DNA of 64,000 nt from Rhizobium sp. Q54 (GCA_945878875.1 CAMCUC010000005.1:18819-82818); one strand, 5' to 3'; shown: positions 45,252-54,266, counted from the stretch's first letter. Numbers and translations: made by a program. Notes: a model not told the origin generated them from the letters alone.

Positions 45252-45718
45252 GCGCCAGCCTTTCCAGCAAGCGGAATGACGAAACTGATCCCATGCCGCT
45301 GGAAGCCAAGTCGGTCATAGAAAGCATGTGCCGCCGCACGTTTGATGTTGGAGGACAGGGCGAGCTTGTAGCAACCCTGTGCAGCGGCAGTCGCCATAGC
45401 GTGGGCCATCAACGCTTTGCCGACGCCCATTCCCTGCGCTTCGGGTGCAACTGCGACAGATTCAACTATGGATGAGGGCGATCCCATATGTCCGATATTT
45501 TCCATTATAAGCAGCGCGTAGGTGCCCAACGCGCGGCCCTCCCGTTCGCCAAGGTAGAATTTATAAAAAGGATAATTTTCGGCATTCACGAGAATGGATT
45601 TCGCAGCCATTTCGTCGAGCACCGCGCCATTGTCGTAATCTGGCTGAGCATAAAGCTGAAGCAAGGCCGCCGCGTCATCCGGCGTGGCTTGCCTTATTTC
45701 CAGATCAGGGGCGCTCAT
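45248..45718 (-). CDS. GNAT-family N-acetyltransferase inside the phn operon
   Basis: A 156-aa GNAT acetyltransferase. The acetyl-CoA site reads VAPEAQGMGVGKALMAHAM (R/Q-x-x-G-x-G/A type), and the C-terminus has AAAHAFYDRLGFQRHG. The ATG at 45718 overlaps the phnJ stop by 4 nt. It lies between phnJ and phnK, so it should be made with the core complex. It may acetylate aminoalkylphosphonates as PhnO does, but it is not obviously PhnO itself and the position is unusual. Confidence 0.85.
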   Translation of the reverse strand: MSAPDLEIRQATPDDAAALLQLYAQPDYDNGAVLDEMAAKSILVNAENYPFYKFYLGEREGRALGTYALLIMENIGHMGSPSSIVESVAVAPEAQGMGVGKALMAHAMATAAAQGCYKLALSSNIKRAAAHAFYDRLGFQRHGISFVIPLAGKAGA

Positions 45719-46566
45719 GATTTTGCTCCCGTGCTGGAGCGTGTTTGTTCGCAAAAATCAGTATCGGAACACATGAAGGCACGGCCGCCTTGATCGTCGG
45801 TCACGACTTCATCAAGAAACACGGTTGTTGAATTGCAAAGCGAGCACGAGGCCGGGATGCGCGTGCGCTCAAAGGGATGATCCTCGAAATCAAGACTGAC
45901 GACGCGCGTGTAGGGCGGAATTGCGTAGATGCGCTTTTCGCGGCCGGCGCCGAACAATTGCAATGCCGGACATTGATCCATCTTTGGATTATCAAATTTT
46001 GGCGTCGGCGACGGATCCATCACGTAGCGATCATCGACCTTGACGGGGTATGCGTAGGCGGTTGCAATGTGACCATGCTCCGCGATGTCTTCGTACAGTT
46101 TCACATGCATGACGCCATAATCCTGGAGCGCATGCATCCTGCGCGTTTCAGTCTCCCTCGGCTCAAGGAAACGAAGCGGTTCTGGAATTGGCACTTGATA
46201 AACGAGGACTTGATGCTCTCCCAGAGCAGCTTCAGGAATTCGGTGACGCGTTTGAATGATCGTGGCGTCGGGCGTGCGCGTCGTTGTGCGAACGCCCGCT
46301 GTGCGCGCGAAGAACTTGCGAATCGAGACCGCATTCGTTGTGTCGTCAGAACCCTGATCGATCACTTTAAGAACATCGTCCACCCCAAGAATCGCAGCCG
46401 TAACCTGAACGCCGCCTGTGCCCCAGCCATAAGGCATAGGCATTTCGCGGCTTGCGAACGGCGTCTGGTATCCTGGTATGGCGATTGCTTTAAGGATCGC
46501 GCGGCGGATCATTCGCTTGGTTTGCTCATCAAGATAGGCAAAATTATATTCAGGAAGATCGCTCAT
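45715..46566 (-). CDS. phnJ: Alpha-D-ribose 1-methylphosphonate 5-phosphate C-P lyase PhnJ
   Basis: The radical-SAM enzyme that breaks the C-P bond, releasing an alkane and leaving ribose 1,2-cyclic phosphate 5-phosphate. The 283-aa protein keeps the four cysteines C241, C244, C266 and C272 (CSLC, then CSDTDFC), the arrangement known for the iron-sulfur cluster and active site of this family. GYQTPFASREMPMPYGWGTGG is conserved near the N-terminus. It overlaps phnI and the GNAT gene by 4 nt each. Confidence 0.97.
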   Translation of the reverse strand: MSDLPEYNFAYLDEQTKRMIRRAILKAIAIPGYQTPFASREMPMPYGWGTGGVQVTAAILGVDDVLKVIDQGSDDTTNAVSIRKFFARTAGVRTTTRTPDATIIQTRHRIPEAALGEHQVLVYQVPIPEPLRFLEPRETETRRMHALQDYGVMHVKLYEDIAEHGHIATAYAYPVKVDDRYVMDPSPTPKFDNPKMDQCPALQLFGAGREKRIYAIPPYTRVVSLDFEDHPFERTRIPASCSLCNSTTVFLDEVVTDDQGGRAFMCSDTDFCEQTRSSTGAKS

Positions 46567-47702
46567 TTCGCTGCCTCTTCCTGTTTCTCGGCAGCGCCGT
46601 TATCAGCGCTTTGTTTGTTGGCGCGCCGTGCGCTCCAGTCTTCGCGCAGCTGACGAAGAAGCGCGAGCTCAGCCTGAAAATCTACATAGTGTGGGAGCTT
46701 CAAATGCTCAACAAAGCCGGTGGCCTGCACGTTGTCGCAATGGGACAAAACGAATTCTTCATCTTGCGCCGGTACACCGCTGGACTCACCAAGCTCGTTG
46801 GCGCGCAATGCGCGATCCACAAGCGCCATCGACATTGCTTTTCGTTCGCTTTGACCAAACACGCATCCATAGCCGCGCGTAAACTTTGGCGCCTGCGTTT
46901 CCGATCCTCGAAACTGGTTCACCATCTCGCATTCCGTGATGGTGACGGCGCCAAGCGGGACGTCGAAACCAAGTTCGGGCGGGGCGAAGCTCAACTCCAC
47001 TTCCCCGATGCGAATTTCGCCTGCGAAAGGATGCGTACGTCCGTATCCGCGCTGCGTTGAATAACCAAGCGCCAGAAGGAAGCCTTCATCGCCGCGCGCA
47101 AGAGCTTGTAGCCGCAACTCGCGGCAAGCAGGAAAGTCAAGCGGCGTGCGCGTCAGGTCTTCTTCAACGCCCGCGTCGGCGCCATTTAGCGGTGCTTCCA
47201 CCAGGCCTTCGCGGTCTAGAATTTGTAGAATATGCGGGGCCGCAACCGGCTCCGCGCCTTCGTTCAGAACCACCGGACATGGGCGGGCATCATCGGCGAT
47301 TGCAAGTTCAGGGTCCAGCAGTCGATGGGTATAATCGAACGTCGGCCCAAGAATTTGTCCGCCGGGCAAATCTTTAAAAACCGCTGAGATACGACGACGG
47401 ATTGACATCCCGTCAGTCTCCATCGGCACGCAATCACCAAATCTTGGTAGTGTTGTGCGGAACGCCCGCAGCAGAAAGATCGCTTCAATCAAATCACCAC
47501 GCGCCTGCTTGACAGCAAGTGCTGCGAGATCGGGTTCATACAACGAGCCTTCGGCCATGACGCGGGCGATAGCGAGCGTCATCTGCTCGCGAATCTGATC
47601 GATGCTCAGCTCCGGTATCGCCGGGTTTCCGCGACGATCGCGCGCGAGCAAAAGGTGCGCGTTGTCGATGGCCTGCTCGCCACCTTTAACTGCAACATAC
47701 AT
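46563..47702 (-). CDS. phnI: C-P lyase core subunit PhnI
   Basis: A 379-aa nucleosidase-like subunit which, with PhnG, H and L, replaces the adenine of ATP with the phosphonate. The family opening MYVAVKGGEQAIDNAH is followed by conserved stretches DLPGGQILGPTFDYTHRLL, GYSTQRGYGRTHPFAGEIR and YGCVFGQSERKAMSMALVDRAL. The C-terminal tail is charged and Ala/Glu-rich. The start lies one base after the phnH stop. Confidence 0.95.
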   Translation of the reverse strand: MYVAVKGGEQAIDNAHLLLARDRRGNPAIPELSIDQIREQMTLAIARVMAEGSLYEPDLAALAVKQARGDLIEAIFLLRAFRTTLPRFGDCVPMETDGMSIRRRISAVFKDLPGGQILGPTFDYTHRLLDPELAIADDARPCPVVLNEGAEPVAAPHILQILDREGLVEAPLNGADAGVEEDLTRTPLDFPACRELRLQALARGDEGFLLALGYSTQRGYGRTHPFAGEIRIGEVELSFAPPELGFDVPLGAVTITECEMVNQFRGSETQAPKFTRGYGCVFGQSERKAMSMALVDRALRANELGESSGVPAQDEEFVLSHCDNVQATGFVEHLKLPHYVDFQAELALLRQLREDWSARRANKQSADNGAAEKQEEAAK

Positions 47703-47703
47703 G

Positions 47704-48309
47704 TCAAATCTCGCTGATGCGCAGGCTGCGGGGCAGGGCTGCTATTTGCGAGCCGCAGACGAAAATCACGTCGACGCCAAGCGGGAAGCCCGCTTGATTG
47801 GCAGTCCACATTTCCACAAATTCTTTCGGCGCAGGCGAAACGCCAAAGCTGCGCGGCGATGGCAGACCTGGCCCAAAGAAGCGCCATGCGTGATCGTCGA
47901 ACGCCTCGACCTGCACGATGACGGTCGCAGACCGATCCGGATAATCAGGATCTCCCTGTGCAAAGCGCGCCAGCGGTGCAAGCTCAAGCGGTGAGGCTAG
48001 GAATGCAAAAACCGCCAGCGCAGGGTCATCGACTACGCGGGCTCCGCAATGAAATGCGATGAAATTTTTCAGGGTTTCAGATGCTGCTAGCGACGGTGCC
48101 AGCCATATAGGCGTCTCTTGATCAGCCAACGTCAGCAAAAGCGCCAGAGCGCCAGACGCCATTGGTCCACAAGGGTTCAAGTCTGACGACAAAGCGCGTG
48201 GCTGCGCGGGATAGGCCAGCGCGTTCATCGCGGAGCGGAACGTGGACTGAGCCCCGCTTACTGGATTCAGGAAGCTGTTTGCAAACGCATCGACGTTGGC
48301 CATGGTCAA
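47704..48309 (-). CDS. phnH: C-P lyase core subunit PhnH
   Basis: A 201-aa core-complex subunit. Family features are the opening NSFLNPVSGAQSTFRSAMNALAYPA, GALALLLTLADQETPIWL, FHCGARVVDDP and the GPGLPSPRSFGVSPAPKEFVEMW segment with the late FPLGVDVIFV. The ATG overlaps the phnG stop by 4 nt. Confidence 0.94.
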   Translation of the reverse strand: MTMANVDAFANSFLNPVSGAQSTFRSAMNALAYPAQPRALSSDLNPCGPMASGALALLLTLADQETPIWLAPSLAASETLKNFIAFHCGARVVDDPALAVFAFLASPLELAPLARFAQGDPDYPDRSATVIVQVEAFDDHAWRFFGPGLPSPRSFGVSPAPKEFVEMWTANQAGFPLGVDVIFVCGSQIAALPRSLRISEI

Positions 48310-48776
48310 TCCTCGCCGCGTACGAGCGTAAAGAAATCGACCTTTGTGGAAGCAGTCTCCGCCGCCTGATTTGTCTTCTCGCGAGCAAGCCGTTCCCTCA
48401 CAGGGTCGATCAAGCTTTTCTGGACCATGATCATGGTATCTGGCGATTGCGATACAGCGTCAATGATCGCCGCGAGGCGAGCTTTCTTGCGTGCACGCCC
48501 AAGCAAATAGGAGTGCCCAACCACGCCGTTTTGCAATTGCACGCTGGCCCGCGTGACAAGCGCTTCCCCAACGTTAAACGCATTGCCGACCGCGCCAACC
48601 CGCCCGCGCACCATCACGAGGCCAAACTGCGGCGGACGCACATCAGTAACGTGGGCAAGCGGCTCAAGTTCGGCAATCGCAGCTTCGAGTTCAATCAAAT
48701 TGGCGTGTGCGCAAATAAACATGACGTTTTGACGGCGTGATTTTTCAGGGTCAAGGCGATGCGCTGTGTCGATCAT
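48306..48776 (-). CDS. phnG: C-P lyase core subunit PhnG
   Basis: The first gene of the operon, 156 aa. PhnG forms the heart of the (PhnGHIJ)2 complex. Conserved segments are VRPPQFGLVMVRGRVGAVGNAFNVGEALVTRASVQL and GHSYLLGRARKKARLAAIIDAV. A good Pho box lies 23-44 bases upstream on this strand. Confidence 0.94.
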   Translation of the reverse strand: MIDTAHRLDPEKSRRQNVMFICAHANLIELEAAIAELEPLAHVTDVRPPQFGLVMVRGRVGAVGNAFNVGEALVTRASVQLQNGVVGHSYLLGRARKKARLAAIIDAVSQSPDTMIMVQKSLIDPVRERLAREKTNQAAETASTKVDFFTLVRGED

Positions 48777-48798
48777 GATGGAGTGAATAGCAACTTAA

Positions 48799-48820
48799 TC
48801 TGACAGGTTTGTGACAATAT
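48799..48820 (-). promoter_or_regulatory. Pho box upstream of phnG
   Basis: On the minus strand the sequence reads TTGTCACAAACCTGTCAGAT, two TGTCA cores spaced 11 bases, matching the PhoB direct-repeat pattern. It lies just upstream of the phnG start. Confidence 0.7.
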
Positions 48821-48888
48821 CTAAGGCATGCACGGATATTCCGGGAAACGAATTCAGCCACGTTGTTTGTGTGTTGAAAGTTCCTGGC

Positions 48889-48906
48889 CGTCAGAAGACC
48901 GTCACA
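48889..48906 (+). promoter_or_regulatory. Weaker Pho box upstream of phnC
   Basis: CGTCAGAAGACCGTCAC holds two CGTCA cores spaced 11 bases, 40 bases before the phnC GTG. It faces away from the phnG Pho box, as expected for the divergent pair. The match is less perfect than at phnG. Confidence 0.5.
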
Positions 48907-48945
48907 CGGGGATGCTACCGGTCCTGCCATCGTAGGAGAGGAACC

Positions 48946-49818
48946 GTGACGCCAGACGCCATTTCAGTTCGAACAATTTCGAAGTCATTCGTTCGCGGTC
49001 GCCCCGTGCTGAAAAACATCAGCATAAACGTTAAGAAGGGCGAAATGGTTGCTTTGATCGGTGCTTCCGGTTCTGGAAAGTCAACGCTGATTCGCGCGAT
49101 CGGCGGCCTTGAGCGTATCGATCCGGTAAAGGGGTCCGCAATTCTTGTTTGCGGAGAGTTTATACAGAAAGATGGACGCATCTCCCCTGCGCTTGGTCGC
49201 TTGCGCTCGCGTGTCGGTATTGTCTTTCAGCAGTTTAATCTTGTTCCGCGCTTGTCCGCCTTGACGAACGTATGTCTCGGCTTCCTGGGCGCAATGTCAC
49301 CGTTGCTTGGGTCGCTTGGTCTTTTCACGCATGTGCAGAAGAAAGCTGCGATGCGGGCGCTTTCGCGCGTTGGCGTTGCGGAGCATGCGCTGAAAAGCGG
49401 CAGTCAATTATCGGGTGGGCAGCAGCAGCGCGTCGCGATTGCGCGTACGATGGTGCAAAAGTCGGAGATCATCATCGCCGACGAGCCAATCGCTTCGCTT
49501 GATCCTGGCTCTGCGCGTCGCGTGATGGATATTCTGTCCGACGTGAACCAGGAAGACGGTGTCACGGTGATCCTCTCCCTTCACCAGGTCGAATACGCAA
49601 TCGCATATTGCCCCCGCACAATCGCTTTGCGAGCAGGCGAAATTGTGTTCGATGGTCCTTCCGATGTCCTGACGCCGCAATTCCTTGCAGAACTTTACGG
49701 CGAGGAAAGCGAAACGCTGTTCCTGCCGGGCCTCGCAGCGAGCAATTCTCGCACGCAAATTCCCCGTGCAGCCGGACATATTGCGCCGCCTGCACTTCCG
49801 CAGATCGTCCACGCCTGA
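48946..49818 (+). CDS. phnC: Phosphonate ABC transporter ATP-binding protein PhnC
   Basis: A 290-aa importer ATPase. Walker A GASGSGKST, Q-loop FQQFNLVPRLSALTNV, signature LSGGQQQRVAIAR, Walker B IIIADEPIASLDP. The track ORF starts 135 nt earlier, but a GTG at 48946 with AGGAGAGG just upstream begins at the conserved domain. The C-terminal 30 residues are a Pro/Ala-rich extension beyond the usual PhnC. phnD and phnE follow. Confidence 0.94.
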   Translation: MTPDAISVRTISKSFVRGRPVLKNISINVKKGEMVALIGASGSGKSTLIRAIGGLERIDPVKGSAILVCGEFIQKDGRISPALGRLRSRVGIVFQQFNLVPRLSALTNVCLGFLGAMSPLLGSLGLFTHVQKKAAMRALSRVGVAEHALKSGSQLSGGQQQRVAIARTMVQKSEIIIADEPIASLDPGSARRVMDILSDVNQEDGVTVILSLHQVEYAIAYCPRTIALRAGEIVFDGPSDVLTPQFLAELYGEESETLFLPGLAASNSRTQIPRAAGHIAPPALPQIVHA

Positions 49819-49852
49819 GTTAGGCAGACGTCTTTTAACAAGGAGATAAAAT

Positions 49853-50821
49853 ATGCGCTTAAAGCTGGTGGCTGGATTGCTCGTGAGCGTCCTTGGAATA
49901 ACGGGGGCTCATGCCCAGGAAATTAATTTTGGTATCATCGCCACTGAATCGGCATCAAATCTTCGCGCAAGATGGCAGCCTTTCCTCGACGACATGCAGA
50001 AGAAGACGGGCCTTCAGGTAAAGGGCTTCTTCGCGTCTGATTATGCTGGCGTGATTGAAGGCATGCGGTTCAACAAGGTCCAGTTGGCGTGGCATGGCAA
50101 CAAGTCCGCTATGGAGGCTGTTGACCGGGCGAGCGGCGAGGTCTTCGCCCAAAGCGTCGACAAGAATGGCGCCGCCGGTTATTATTCTCATATTATTGTC
50201 CACCGTGACAGCCCTATCAAAACGCTTGATGATCTGCTCAAGTGCGACAAGACGCTCGATTACGGAAACGGCGATCCAAACTCAACTTCGGGTTTTCTTG
50301 TGCCGATGACCTTTGTTTTCGGAGCCAAGAAGATAGATCCTAGGAGTTGCTTCAAGACCGTACGGTCAGCCAATCATGAAGCGAATGCTCTTGCTGTCGC
50401 CAACAAGCTCGTTCACGCGGCCTCCAATAATAATGAAAATCTTGACCGTCTCAAGGTGACGAATGCAAGCAAGGCTGCGGAAATTCGTGTGTTGTGGAAT
50501 TCGCCGCTCATCGCCTCTGATCCTCTCGTATGGCGCAAGGATCTTGATCCTGCATTAAAGAAGAAGATAGCTGATTTTATATTTGGCTATGGCGTCTCCG
50601 ACGCAGGCGAAAAGTTGAAGCTCGCTGAGCTTGGATGGGCTCCGTTCCGTAAGTCGGACGATAGCCAGCTGTTGCCAATCCGCCAGATGGAGCTCGGGCG
50701 TGCGATGCAGCGCGTTCAGGCTGATGAATCACTTCCAGCCGAGAAGAAAGCTGCGGATCTTGCCAGAATGCAGTCCGAGTTTGAAGCTTTCACCAAGCAG
50801 ATCGCCGCTACGACAAAATAA
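49853..50821 (+). CDS. phnD: Phosphonate ABC transporter substrate-binding protein PhnD
   Basis: A 322-aa periplasmic receptor for phosphonates. The signal peptide ends GAHAQ, and the mature chain opens EINFGIIATESASNLRARWQPFLDDMQKKTG. Other family segments are RFNKVQLAWHGNKSAMEAVDRA and the phosphonate-contacting NSTSGFLVPM. AAGGAG stands before the ATG. A perfect palindromic hairpin with a T-rich tail follows the stop, likely lowering expression of phnE relative to phnD. Confidence 0.94.
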   Translation: MRLKLVAGLLVSVLGITGAHAQEINFGIIATESASNLRARWQPFLDDMQKKTGLQVKGFFASDYAGVIEGMRFNKVQLAWHGNKSAMEAVDRASGEVFAQSVDKNGAAGYYSHIIVHRDSPIKTLDDLLKCDKTLDYGNGDPNSTSGFLVPMTFVFGAKKIDPRSCFKTVRSANHEANALAVANKLVHAASNNNENLDRLKVTNASKAAEIRVLWNSPLIASDPLVWRKDLDPALKKKIADFIFGYGVSDAGEKLKLAELGWAPFRKSDDSQLLPIRQMELGRAMQRVQADESLPAEKKAADLARMQSEFEAFTKQIAATTK

Positions 50822-50832
50822 GATCACGATAA

Positions 50833-50866
50833 GCCGACGCGCACGTGCGCGTCGGCATTTTAGTTT
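50833..50866 (+). terminator. Attenuator hairpin between phnD and phnE
   Basis: GCCGACGCGCAC / GTGCGCGTCGGC is a perfect 24-base palindrome (50833-50856) followed by ATTTTAGTTT. As phnE lies only 15 bases further on, partial termination or transcript stabilisation is likely. Confidence 0.75.
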
Positions 50867-50881
50867 AACAGGATAAAAACC

Positions 50882-51706
50882 ATGACCGAAGGCAATGCTG
50901 CCTTGCGAAGCGCTGACGTTCATAATATCGCCGTACCGGTTCCCCATTTTGCGGACCGGGCTCGGTCATGGGTTCTCGTCGGCATCGTGATTGCGCTCCT
51001 CGGCGTTAGCTGGGGGCCAACGGAGATGAGCAAGGTGACTCGTCTGGTCACTGATTGGCGTAACATGGCGGAGTTTGCCTCTGGCTTCATGTCGCCCGAT
51101 TTCCGCGACTGGCGCGTCTACCTTTCTGAAATGCTTGAGACGGTTCAGATAGCAGTGTGGGGAACCGCTTTGGCCGTTCTGATCGGGGCCCCGCTCGCCA
51201 TATTCAGTTCGTCAAATATCTGTCCGAACTGGGTCGTGCAGCCGGTTCGCCGGCTGATGGATACATCGCGCGCGATCAACGAAATTGTCTTTGCTCTGCT
51301 GTTTGTCGTCGCCGTGGGTCTTGGTCCGCTTGCTGGTGTTCTGGCCATCGCGGTTCATAATGTTGGGGTTATCTCTAAATTGTTTTCTGAGGCGGTTGAG
51401 GCGATAGATCCAAGGCCCGTAGAGGGTATCCGTGCAACTGGGGCAAGCAGGCTTCAGGAGGTTTTGTTTGGGGTAATTCCACAGGTGGCGCCATTGTGGA
51501 GCTCCTATATGCTCTATCGTTTCGAGACCAATGTTCGCTCGGCGACGGTGCTTGGCATAGTTGGGGCAGGCGGTGTGGGGCAGTCGCTTTATGAATCCAT
51601 ACGCAGCTTTCAATACGGTCCGACCGCCGCAATTATTTTGATCGTCATCGCCACTGTAATGTTGATTGATGTTATCAGCGCCCGGCTTCGCAAGTCGCTG
51701 GTTTAA
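50882..51706 (+). CDS. phnE: Phosphonate ABC transporter permease PhnE
   Basis: A 274-aa permease with about six membrane segments. The EAA coupling loop is seen in [32 protein letters not shown], and the conserved [20 protein letters not shown] follows. It completes the first PhnCDE importer. Confidence 0.94.
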   Translation: MTEGNAALRSADVHNIAVPVPHFADRARSWVLVGIVIALLGVSWGPTEMSKVTRLVTDWRNMAEFASGFMSPDFRDWRVYLSEMLETVQIAVWGTALAVLIGAPLAIFSSSNICPNWVVQPVRRLMDTSRAINEIVFALLFVVAVGLGPLAGVLAIAVHNVGVISKLFSEAVEAIDPRPVEGIRATGASRLQEVLFGVIPQVAPLWSSYMLYRFETNVRSATVLGIVGAGGVGQSLYESIRSFQYGPTAAIILIVIATVMLIDVISARLRKSLV

Positions 51707-51712
51707 TGCGCC

Positions 51713-52330
51713 ATGAAATTACTCGGTCCAATCCCCCTTATTAACGACAGCGCGCAGGTTCGTAATTGCACATTTGGCGCTTATGTTGAAGTTGGTGCCC
51801 GTGCTCAATTGCTTGAAGTGAGCATGGACGATTATTCCTACGTTGTGAATGATACCGATATTGCCTACGCATCAATCGGAAAATTTTGTTCGATAGCGTC
51901 TCACGTCCGGATCAATCCCGGCGATCATCCGATGGAGCGGGCGTCGCAAAGCCATTTCACCTATCGGGCGAGCTCTTATTTCGAGGGCGCGAGCGACGAG
52001 GCGGATCTTTTCGCGCGGCGCCGATCAAAGCTCGTGACTATTGGGCATGATGTGTGGATCGGACATGGCGCGATCATTCTGTCAGGACGGACCATAGGCA
52101 CCGGTGCGGTGATTGGCGCTGGCGCGATCGTTACGAAGGACGTTCCGGACTATTCCATAGTTGTTGGAAATCCGGCGCGTGTGTTGCGGATGCGCTTTTC
52201 TGAGTCCGCTATTACAGCACTGCGAAATTTGCAATGGTGGGATTGGCCCCATGATAAATTACGCGTGGCGCTCGAAGATTTTCGCAGCCTCCAGGTCGAT
52301 GAGTTTTGCGATAAATATGCCGCTCGTTGA
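51713..52330 (+). CDS. Phosphonate-associated hexapeptide-repeat acyltransferase
   Basis: A 205-aa left-handed beta-helix acyltransferase. Hexapeptide turns are visible in [53 protein letters not shown], and the early [24 protein letters not shown] is typical of the phosphonate-linked subgroup. It starts 6 bases after phnE, so it is in the same operon. It probably acetylates an aminophosphonate or a related product, though the substrate is not established here. Confidence 0.87.
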   Translation: MKLLGPIPLINDSAQVRNCTFGAYVEVGARAQLLEVSMDDYSYVVNDTDIAYASIGKFCSIASHVRINPGDHPMERASQSHFTYRASSYFEGASDEADLFARRRSKLVTIGHDVWIGHGAIILSGRTIGTGAVIGAGAIVTKDVPDYSIVVGNPARVLRMRFSESAITALRNLQWWDWPHDKLRVALEDFRSLQVDEFCDKYAAR

Positions 52331-52362
52331 TTCTGCATTCACATGAAACGATTTGATCCTCT

Positions 52363-53550
52363 ATGACGCCGCCGCTCAGCCGGTCATGTGTGGTGAGCGC
52401 GATTGGCGTTGCGCAGATTTTAGCATGGGGCGCTTCGTATTATTTGCCTGCTGTGACGGCGAGCGCAATTGCCGCCGACACCGGGTGGCCAATTCAATGG
52501 GTTGTCGGCGGCCTCTCGATTGGCCTTACGTCCGGCGCTATCGTGTCGCCTTTGGTTGGTCGAACTATTCAGTCTCGCGGCGGACGATTTGTTTTGTGCC
52601 TCAGCTCAATCGCGTTGGCGTTGGGACTTCTCATTGTAGCTTCCAGCAATAGCCTTGAGGTCTATTTTACTGGATGGGCTGTCATTGGTCTTGGAATGGG
52701 CGCTGGCCTGTATGACGCGGTGTTCTCGACGCTCGGCGGCCTCTACGGCCAGGCGGCGCGTCCTGCAATCTCAAGCGTCACTTTGTTTGGTGGTTTTGCG
52801 AGCACGCTGTGCTGGCCGCTGACGGCGTTTCTTCTCGAGCAGGTTGGATGGCGCGGCGCCTGCGTCGCCTATGCGATGATGCACCTCATGGTTTGCCTTC
52901 CGCTTTACGCCTGGGCGATACCGGTGCAGGGCTTAGCGACGAAATCACTTGCAAAAGGCTCCGATGTCAGGGTGGCGGTTGACGAGCGTGTGCCGAACTT
53001 CATTTTGCTGCTTGTCCTCCTTTGCTGCGTCAATCTTCTTGTTTCGGCCATAGGCGTCATCATCGCCGTCCAGCTGATCGATCTTTTGCGTTATTCTGGT
53101 GCTGGTCTTGCAACGGCAGTCGGGCTTGCTGCGTTGCTTGGTCCGGCGCAGGTCGCTTCTCGCTTGCTTGAACGCGTGTCCGGCGGTTTGTTTCACCCGG
53201 CGTGGGTGCTCGCCCTTTCGTCTGCGCTGGTGGCTGGCGGATCAGGGCTGCTCGCTTTTGGTCTTTCGTTTGCGGCGCTTGCGCTGGTTATTTATGGGGC
53301 CGGAGCAGGATTACACTCCATTGCCCGTGGCTCAACTCCATTGGCTTTGTTTGGCTCGCGCGATTATGCGGTCACGATGGGAAAGCTTGCCGGGCCAATG
53401 CTCTTTGCACAAGCGATAGCTCCGGTGGCGAGTACGCTGGTGCTTGAAAGCTATGGCGCAAAAGTATTGTTATATGGTCTTGCCCTCGCCGCGCTTGCGG
53501 CGTTCGCATTATCTTGCGCGATCCTTATTACGGTCCGGGGGCGCGCATAG
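52363..53550 (+). CDS. MFS transporter at the end of the phn plus-strand operon
   Basis: A 395-aa major facilitator with about 12 membrane segments: GVAQILAWGASYYLPAV at the start, SPLVGRTIQSRGGR in the loop 2-3 position, and a central cytosolic break near LAKGSDVRVAVDERV. It lies 32 bases downstream of the acyltransferase and is probably co-transcribed. It may export an acetylated by-product or import a related compound. The substrate is unknown. Confidence 0.82.
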   Translation: MTPPLSRSCVVSAIGVAQILAWGASYYLPAVTASAIAADTGWPIQWVVGGLSIGLTSGAIVSPLVGRTIQSRGGRFVLCLSSIALALGLLIVASSNSLEVYFTGWAVIGLGMGAGLYDAVFSTLGGLYGQAARPAISSVTLFGGFASTLCWPLTAFLLEQVGWRGACVAYAMMHLMVCLPLYAWAIPVQGLATKSLAKGSDVRVAVDERVPNFILLLVLLCCVNLLVSAIGVIIAVQLIDLLRYSGAGLATAVGLAALLGPAQVASRLLERVSGGLFHPAWVLALSSALVAGGSGLLAFGLSFAALALVIYGAGAGLHSIARGSTPLALFGSRDYAVTMGKLAGPMLFAQAIAPVASTLVLESYGAKVLLYGLALAALAAFALSCAILITVRGRA

Positions 53551-53555
53551 AAAAG

Positions 53556-54122
53556 TTATGGAGTGCTTGCGCGCTGTATAGCCCTCAACATCGCTGGAAA
53601 ATCCTGAGCTATCGCCCGCGATATTATAAATTGCGGCGCGGAAGATTTTGGCGCGATGATGGCTTCGTAGCTCAGGCGGGTTCTGCCGTTTACAAGCTTA
53701 AGAACCCAGGCGCCATCCGATATCCGCATGTCGCCGCTTTGCACCTTGAACGCGAGTCGTTGACGTAGCGTAAAATCGTTGCGGACCAGCGTTCTTATCC
53801 GGGGTAGAAACGGTGGGTTGATAATATGCTCCCGCACATCCCATGAACCTGATGAATCTTTTTCAACAATGCGGCAGCTTTCAAGATGAGGGATTACTTT
53901 TGGGGCTCCGGTGCAATCTGTGATGACTGCCCAGACCGCTGCGGGACTGGCGTCAATCTCGATCACAGCCTTCACTCGCGTTGCAGCGCCATCAGGGGTT
54001 GAAACTGGGAAGATTTCCACAAACGGTTCTGTTGACGCTGCGGTTGCGTGCAACACCGCGCTATAAGCAGAAAAAATTATGAGGCTCGTCAGCAGGGCCG
54101 CATTTGATTTGAGGGACATCAA
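53556..54122 (-). CDS. Secreted SRPBCC/START-like lipid-binding-fold protein
   Basis: A 188-aa protein with a signal peptide (ends near LHATA-ASTEP) followed by a START/SRPBCC-type domain: VKAVIEIDASPAAVWAVITDCTGAPKVIPHLESCRIVEKDSSGSWDVRE, then RNDFTLRQRLAFKV and a final helix. Members bind hydrophobic ligands. It is divergent from the GT4 gene, with its own Pho-box-like repeat, and next to lipid-remodelling genes, so a periplasmic role in lipid transfer or sensing during phosphate starvation is an attractive inference. No function is known to me. Confidence 0.78.
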   Translation of the reverse strand: MMSLKSNAALLTSLIIFSAYSAVLHATAASTEPFVEIFPVSTPDGAATRVKAVIEIDASPAAVWAVITDCTGAPKVIPHLESCRIVEKDSSGSWDVREHIINPPFLPRIRTLVRNDFTLRQRLAFKVQSGDMRISDGAWVLKLVNGRTRLSYEAIIAPKSSAPQFIISRAIAQDFPAMLRAIQRASTP

Positions 54123-54154
54123 GAAATCTCCTTCGTCCCGTTTGCGCTCGCAGC

Positions 54155-54172
54155 ATATCAGAATTGTGACAG
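54155..54172 (-). promoter_or_regulatory. Pho-box-like repeat upstream of the SRPBCC gene
   Basis: The minus strand reads CTGTCACAATTCTGATAT: a perfect CTGTCA half and a weaker CTGATA half spaced 11 bases, about 33 bases before the start codon. Confidence 0.5.
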
Positions 54173-54225
54173 GGCTCGGCAGTGAACAACAGGCGGACGC
54201 TCCCGCCGATGCGCAGCGATCTGTC

Positions 54226-54243
54226 GTGACGTAAAACTGTCAT
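54226..54243 (+). promoter_or_regulatory. Pho-box-like repeat upstream of the GT4 gene
   Basis: GTGACGTAAAACTGTCAT has two cores spaced 11 bases, the second a perfect CTGTCAT. It ends 23 bases before the GT4 start, close for a classic -35 replacement. Confidence 0.5.
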
Positions 54244-54266
54244 GCAAATCAAGTTGAATCAGAATC

